Assembly: GCA_937886325.1 (NCBI GenBank)
Contig: CALABV010000176.1
Coordinates: 50,361 to 114,360 of the forward strand
Origin: an uncultured Geobacter sp.
Lineage (GTDB): Bacteria > Desulfobacterota > Desulfuromonadia > Geobacterales > Geobacteraceae
Direction of reading: 5' to 3'
DNA length: 64,000 bases
The translations under genes and the position numbers were made by a program. Within the stretch, counting starts at the first letter, position 1. Each line of letters opens with the position of its first letter. This document shows positions 59,334 to 64,000 of the stretch, piece after piece. The notes under the pieces are model-generated. The model was not told the DNA's origin. It did no database searches and saw nothing but the letters and a program-made list of their open reading frames with translations.

Positions 59334-60938
59334 ATGAAAATTCGTTCACAGTTCATTCTGGTAAACGTGGCGATAGTCGCCGCTGCCCTTGCAGTCACCG
59401 CCACGGTCTTTCTCGGAGAGTTTCGCAGTGTCCTGAGTGAACAGGCAGTGGAGTCCCAGGAGACACGAATCAGGACTTTCCGCGATCTGCTGAGGAGACA
59501 CGGGAGCGACTTCAGCGTCAGGGATGGAAAGCTGTTTGTGGGCAATCACGCCCTGAACGGAGATTTTGCTATTCCCGACAAGTTGAAAGAGCTTTGCGGC
59601 GGTACGGCGACGATTTTCATGGGTGATGAAAGGATTTCCACCAATGTGCTGAAGGACAACGGCAGCCGGGCAATAGGAACGAAGCTGACGGGACCTGCCT
59701 ATGACGCCCTTTTCAAAGAGGGAAAACCGTACCGGGGAGAGGCCGAGATACTCGGGACCACGTACTTTACCGCGTACGATCCCATCAAGGATACACAGGG
59801 AAAAGTCATCGGAGCACTTTACACCGGCGTTAAAAAGAGCATTTTTCTCGGGGCCTACGACAAGCTGCAGTTCGCCTCCATTTTTCTCACGGTTATCATC
59901 CTTGTTCTCTCCGTCGCAACAAACTGGCTCATCATTCGTCGTCTCTTTGCCCCTCTCAACAAGATGCATGACGTGATGCTGGTCGCGGAAAGGGACGGCG
60001 ATCTGACCCAAAGGCTGACCTACCTGAAAAATAATGAAGTCGGAGAGATGTGCCGGTCCTTTAACAGCTTTCTGGGAAAGCTTTCCGGCATTATTTCCCT
60101 CATGGCCCAATCTGCGAGCAGCGTTGCCTCAGCCGCCTCCCAGGTGCTTACTTCTTCCGAGATGATGGCGACAAACGCGGAGGAGGTTGCCGCCCAGGCG
60201 GCGACGGTGGCGGTGGCAAGCGAGCAGATGGCCGCTACGGCAAACGAAGTGGCGGGCAACTGTTCTCTGGCCGCGCAGAATTCCCAGAAGGCCAATGATT
60301 CGGCCGAGAGCGGTTCCCGGGTTGTTGAGAGCACAATGTCAGCTATCAACCGCATTTCCGAGGGAGTCAGGGAAACAGCCAGGAACATAGAAACCCTGGG
60401 TAATCGCTCCGAGGAGATAGGCGCCATTGTTGAGACCATTGAGGAGATTGCCGATCAGACCAATCTTCTGGCCCTGAATGCGGCCATCGAAGCGGCTCGG
60501 GCCGGAGAGCAGGGCAGGGGATTCGCCGTGGTGGCGGACGAGGTGCGTGCCCTGGCGGAACGAACAACGAAGGCAACCAAGGAGATAGCCAACACCATAA
60601 AATTCATCCAGGTGGAAACGCGAAACGCGGTGAATCTCATGCAGGAAGAGGTACGGGATGCCGAGCACGGTACCAGAGAAGCAACGAAGTCCGGAGATGC
60701 GTTGAAGGATATTCTTGAACAGATTCAATCCGTAGGTATGCAGGTGAACCAGATTGCAACGGCGACCGAACAGCAGACCGCCACCACCGGAGAGATCACC
60801 AGCAACATCCAGCAGATCACGGATGTTGTTCATGAAACCGCGAAGGGCGCCCACGAGTCTGCCGGGGCAGCCGGACAACTGGCGGAAATGGCGCAGGAAC
60901 TGCAAAAGATGGTGCTGCAATTCAGGGTCGCGGACTGA
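59334..60938 (+). CDS. Methyl-accepting chemotaxis protein with periplasmic Cache domain
   Basis: 534 residues, ATG after CGGGAGGG. TM1 (8-28), periplasmic single-Cache domain (about 35-180; TTYFTAYDPIKDTQGKVIGA and LYTGV), TM2 (about 183-203), HAMP, and the signalling hairpin with tip EEIADQTNLLALNAAIEAAR and AGEQGRGFAVVADEVR. No C-terminal CheR/CheB pentapeptide is seen. The Cache type often binds small carboxylates such as acetate or fumarate. 138-nt upstream gap has no firm promoter. Confidence 0.92.
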   Translation: MKIRSQFILVNVAIVAAALAVTATVFLGEFRSVLSEQAVESQETRIRTFRDLLRRHGSDFSVRDGKLFVGNHALNGDFAIPDKLKELCGGTATIFMGDERISTNVLKDNGSRAIGTKLTGPAYDALFKEGKPYRGEAEILGTTYFTAYDPIKDTQGKVIGALYTGVKKSIFLGAYDKLQFASIFLTVIILVLSVATNWLIIRRLFAPLNKMHDVMLVAERDGDLTQRLTYLKNNEVGEMCRSFNSFLGKLSGIISLMAQSASSVASAASQVLTSSEMMATNAEEVAAQAATVAVASEQMAATANEVAGNCSLAAQNSQKANDSAESGSRVVESTMSAINRISEGVRETARNIETLGNRSEEIGAIVETIEEIADQTNLLALNAAIEAARAGEQGRGFAVVADEVRALAERTTKATKEIANTIKFIQVETRNAVNLMQEEVRDAEHGTREATKSGDALKDILEQIQSVGMQVNQIATATEQQTATTGEITSNIQQITDVVHETAKGAHESAGAAGQLAEMAQELQKMVLQFRVAD

Positions 60939-61001
60939 GTACGCTGCATCGATCAGGCAGGGTCGGAACATCGTTACACGCAGAACCCGCGGACAACGAA
61001 C

Positions 61002-63626
61002 ATGAGAGAAAATATGAACGCAACATGGAATCTTGCGACAAAGATAACAGCCGTATACTTCCTCGTTTCCTCCGGATGGATATTTTTTACCGACAGGTTT
61101 CTGAAGATAGTCGCGACAACCCCCGATGAAATCACCACGCTTGCCACGTATAAGGGCCTCCTGTTCGTCTCAACATCCTCGGGATTGCTGTATCTGTTGA
61201 TTCTTGCTTTTACCAGGAAACAGTGTACCCGCTGTCATTCCATCCAGGAAACGGTGAACGACGCGATTCTTATTTACAACTCCGCAACCGGAACGATCAT
61301 CGATGTGAACCGGAAAGCCTGCGAGATGTTCGGATTGACACGGGAGGAATACTTTCAGACTCCGCCTGAACCGGCGCCGAATGGCGCTTCGGACATTCGA
61401 GTCGCTGCCCGTGAATGGTTCGGCAGGTTCATGACCGAAGAACCGCAGCGGATCGAATGGCAGACAGTATCCAAGGACGGTTCGTTTTTATGGGTCGACG
61501 TTACATTGAAAAAAGCGCTGATTAACGGCACGGAAAGAAAGATTGCCGTTGCTCGCGACATAACCGCCCGCAAACGGGCTGAGGGGTCGTTGCATGAAAC
61601 CAATCGCACTCTCAGGATGCTGCTGAAGTGCAACGAAGTGCTGATTCGCGCTACGAAAGAAACGGAACTGCTCCAGGACATCTGCGCAATCGTCGTGGAA
61701 GAGGGGGGATACCGGTGCGCATGGGTCGGGTTTGCGGAAAATGATTTCAAGGGAAGCATCCGCCCGGCGGCACAGGCTGGGTTTCTCACGGACTGTGCCG
61801 TTATGACGGATATCACCGAAGTGAACAGCGAAAGGGGACAGGGATCGACGGGAACCGCGGTTCGCACCGGTTCCCCCTGCCTTGTCCGCGATGTAAGAAC
61901 GGATACTCGCTACGCGCCGTGGCGTGAAGCCGCCCGCGCAACCGGCTACCTGTCATCCTTGTCGGTCCCGTTGGTTTCTTCCGGCAAGATTCTGGGAGCT
62001 CTCACGGTCGGGGCTTCCGAGCCGGACGCCTTTGACGACGAAGAAATTAAACTCATGAACCAGCTGGCCGGGGATCTCGCATACGGAATCATGTCTCTGC
62101 GGACAGCCGCCGAGCAGAGGCGAATCGAACGGGAGCTGGTCAGCAGTGAGAGGAATCTCGCGGAGGCACAGACGATAGCCAGGCTCGGAAGTTGGGAATA
62201 TGACATGGAGAATGATGAAGAGCACCGTTCGGACGAGTTTTACCGGATACTCGGGGTTGCTCCGGTCAAGGGTGGTCGAGCGGATGACTCAATTTTCGAT
62301 TACATCCACCCGGATGATAAAGATTTCGTAATGAAAAAAATCGTCGACACGCTTGAAAGAGGGAAGCCGTACGACGTGGAATACCGCATCATCAGGCCCG
62401 ACGGCAAGGTGCGCGTTATCCATGCGCGCGGGAAAACCCTGGGTGATATGGAGGGGAAAAAAACCCGTTTTTTAGGAACGGCGCTGGACATCACCGAACG
62501 CAAACAGATGGAGGACGCCCTCCGCGATAGTGAACTTCGTTTCAGATCCCTGGTGGAAGCCACAACAGACTGGATATGGGAGATTGATGAAAACTACCGG
62601 TACGTGTATTCAAGCCCGAAATCCAGCGAACTTCTCGGGCTTGATTCATCCGAAATCATCGGCAGATCACCGTTCGACCTGTTGCCGCAGGGATCAGCCG
62701 TCTCCCTGCAACGGAATCTTCGTGAGATTGTCGTTGCGAGAAAGCCGTTTTCCGGACTTGAGATGGAAACTTCCCTTGATGGCGACGTTGTTACCATTGA
62801 AACGAGCGGTGTCCCCATTTTTGATGAGAACGGAATATTTCACGGCTATCGGGGTATCAGCCGCAATGTCACCGAGCGGAAGAAGCTTGAAAGGAAGTAT
62901 CTGCAGGCGCAGAAAATGGAAGCCGTCGGCCAGCTTGCGGGAGGAATAGCCCATGACTTCAATAACATACTGACGGCAATCATCGGATTCGAGCACCTGC
63001 TGCAGGAAAGACTCCATGACGAAAAGTCTCTGCACTTCGCGAAACAGGTGTCCATGCTGGCGGAAAAGGCATCGTACCTCACCCGTGATTTGCTTGCATT
63101 CAGCCGGAAACAACCAATGAATCCGAAGCCGATGGAATTGAATGAATGCATCCACAATCTCGGCACGTTGCTGAAGCGTCTCATCGGGGAAGACATTGAA
63201 CTTCGTTCCATCCTCCAGGATGGGAAATTGCCGGTGCTGGGCGTGTCCGGGCACATGGAACAGGTGTTCATGAATATGGCCACGAACGCCCGTGATGCCA
63301 TGCCCGATGGAGGTCTGCTCACCATAAAAACGGAAAGCGCATTCGTCGACAACGACTTCGTGACAATGAACGGATACGGTTCTCCGGGAAGGTATGCGCT
63401 TGTTTCTGTATCCGATACCGGCTGCGGCATGGACGAGGAAACGCGACTCAAGGTGTTCGAGCCGTTTTTCACCACCAAGGATGTGGGGAAAGGGACCGGG
63501 CTGGGACTTTCGATCTGTTACGACATCATCCACAAGCATGGCGGAGAAATTCTGGTGGAAAGCACCGTCGGGACCGGCAGCACCTTTACGGTCAGGTTGC
63601 CGATTGTTCCCCCTGCTGATTCCTAA
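61002..63626 (+). CDS. Membrane sensor histidine kinase with three PAS and one GAF domain
   Basis: 874 residues (ATG 61014 is an alternative start with GAGAGAAAA upstream). Two transmembrane helices (about 12-30 and 48-68); PAS (about 77-195), GAF (about 205-370; GGYRCAWVGFAENDF), PAS (about 385-500), PAS (about 505-625), HisKA with GQLAGGIAHDFNNILTAI (His about 645), and HATPase with ATNARDAMPDGG, DTGCGMDEE and TTKDVGKGTGLGL. Cytosolic input through PAS/GAF suggests sensing of redox, gas or small ligands. The receiver 18 nt downstream is its likely partner. Confidence 0.9.
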   Translation: MRENMNATWNLATKITAVYFLVSSGWIFFTDRFLKIVATTPDEITTLATYKGLLFVSTSSGLLYLLILAFTRKQCTRCHSIQETVNDAILIYNSATGTIIDVNRKACEMFGLTREEYFQTPPEPAPNGASDIRVAAREWFGRFMTEEPQRIEWQTVSKDGSFLWVDVTLKKALINGTERKIAVARDITARKRAEGSLHETNRTLRMLLKCNEVLIRATKETELLQDICAIVVEEGGYRCAWVGFAENDFKGSIRPAAQAGFLTDCAVMTDITEVNSERGQGSTGTAVRTGSPCLVRDVRTDTRYAPWREAARATGYLSSLSVPLVSSGKILGALTVGASEPDAFDDEEIKLMNQLAGDLAYGIMSLRTAAEQRRIERELVSSERNLAEAQTIARLGSWEYDMENDEEHRSDEFYRILGVAPVKGGRADDSIFDYIHPDDKDFVMKKIVDTLERGKPYDVEYRIIRPDGKVRVIHARGKTLGDMEGKKTRFLGTALDITERKQMEDALRDSELRFRSLVEATTDWIWEIDENYRYVYSSPKSSELLGLDSSEIIGRSPFDLLPQGSAVSLQRNLREIVVARKPFSGLEMETSLDGDVVTIETSGVPIFDENGIFHGYRGISRNVTERKKLERKYLQAQKMEAVGQLAGGIAHDFNNILTAIIGFEHLLQERLHDEKSLHFAKQVSMLAEKASYLTRDLLAFSRKQPMNPKPMELNECIHNLGTLLKRLIGEDIELRSILQDGKLPVLGVSGHMEQVFMNMATNARDAMPDGGLLTIKTESAFVDNDFVTMNGYGSPGRYALVSVSDTGCGMDEETRLKVFEPFFTTKDVGKGTGLGLSICYDIIHKHGGEILVESTVGTGSTFTVRLPIVPPADS

Positions 63627-63644
63627 GTCGACAAGGGCACACGT

Positions 63645-64000
63645 ATGGCAAATATATTAATCGTTGAAGATGAAATGATGAACCGCAGCATGCTTGAACT
63701 GACCTTGCTGCAGGCCGGGCACAATGTTGCCTGTGCTGCTGACGGCGCCACTGCGCTGGCCATTGCACAGCAGCAGCCCCCTGACCTGATCATAACCGAT
63801 GTGCTGATGCCGGTGATGGACGGCTTTGAACTGTGCCGACAATGCAAGGCCGACCAGGCCCTGAAACAGGTGCCGGTCATCCTGTATTCGAGCGATTATG
63901 TTGAGCAACAGGAACAGCAGCTCGGACTGGAGCTGGGGGCCTGCCGATATCTGGTCAAGCCGTCTCCTCCTCAGCTCCTGCTTGCTGCAGTCAATGAAGT
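63645..64000 (+). CDS. Response regulator receiver, cut by window edge
   Basis: Open from ATG 63645 through the last base, 118 codons so far. It begins MANILIVEDEMMNRSMLE; the phospho-accepting Asp lies in LIITDVLMPVMDGFEL, and the switch residues in ILYSSD and YLVKPSPP. Codon use leans on CTG, CAG and GCC more than neighbours and the protein is Gln-rich (AQQQPP, EQQEQQ), which may hint at a different origin. It probably receives phosphate from the kinase ending 18 nt upstream; the output domain, if any, lies outside the window. Confidence 0.88.
   Translation, partial: MANILIVEDEMMNRSMLELTLLQAGHNVACAADGATALAIAQQQPPDLIITDVLMPVMDGFELCRQCKADQALKQVPVILYSSDYVEQQEQQLGLELGACRYLVKPSPPQLLLAAVNE

Noticed and set aside
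1..64000. tRNA, rRNA or CRISPR array
   Set aside because: On reading through, I saw no TTCRANNC-type tRNA arm in a plausible cloverleaf, no conserved rRNA segment, and no regularly spaced direct repeats.

Overview
The window looks like about 64 kb of chromosome from a deltaproteobacterium of the Geobacter / Desulfuromonadales type. The evidence is gene content: a mercury-methylation pair hgcAB, a GSU3473-family small protein, a DHH-CBS-nucleotidyltransferase fusion of the kind known from Geobacter, an N-type rotary ATPase operon, a long PurL with a PurS-like N-terminus, and many sensor kinases and receivers. I see no rRNA, tRNA, insertion sequence, prophage or CRISPR array. Coding is dense, mostly with good AGGAGG-type ribosome binding sites and frequent ATGA/TAATG overlaps.

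Layout. 1-12.1 kb: nucleotide synthesis (3' end of purB, an mscS-like channel, purL, purQ, purF, pyrE, then ykgJ, divergent purM-purN, rimI, pyrK, pyrD). 12.2-16.6 kb: small envelope and unknown genes (metallo-hydrolase, DoxX/MauE plus exported rhodanese, a domain-of-unknown-function gene with a clear sigma-70 promoter, a zinc-ribbon protein) and an adenylate kinase that looks betaproteobacterial. 16.9-23.6 kb: complete N-ATPase operon atpDCQRBEFAG, without a separate delta gene. 23.6-30.3 kb: cfa, a radical SAM/SPASM protein with an unusual internal duplication, a small caspase-like protein, a diguanylate cyclase, an SDR lacking its catalytic lysine, and the PEP synthase regulator. 30.3-37.6 kb (minus strand): glgP-glgX-pyk-gap, a glycogen breakdown and lower glycolysis operon. 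37.9-42.9 kb: lactate permease, GSU3473-like protein, then marR-hgcA-hgcB, and an L,D-transpeptidase. 43.1-49.4 kb: DUF255 thioredoxin-like protein, murJ, an intergenic cluster of DnaA boxes, mazG, and amt with a sigma-54 promoter. 49.7-55.9 kb: an HDAC-like deacetylase overlapping a possible acetyltransferase-like gene, a 33-residue membrane microprotein, an MlaF-like ATPase, a lone receiver, and the DHH-CBS-tRNA nucleotidyltransferase. 56-64 kb: two large sensor kinases, a NarL-type regulator, a chemoreceptor and a receiver cut by the window edge.

Most notable: (1) hgcAB translationally coupled to a cysteine-rich MarR regulator, a candidate dedicated control of mercury methylation; (2) a DnaA-box cluster around an AT-rich core between convergent murJ and mazG; (3) a dispersed palindromic element in three intergenic copies; (4) the N-ATPase with two carboxylates per c subunit and a b-delta fusion; (5) an adenylate kinase suggesting transfer from Betaproteobacteria; (6) small or divergent genes (caspase-like protein, Lys-less SDR, duplicated-insert radical SAM, deacetylase/GNAT-like pair, microprotein) that existing family names do not fully explain. 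Starts given here often differ from the longest open frame, because ribosome binding sites or overlaps pointed to an internal start.
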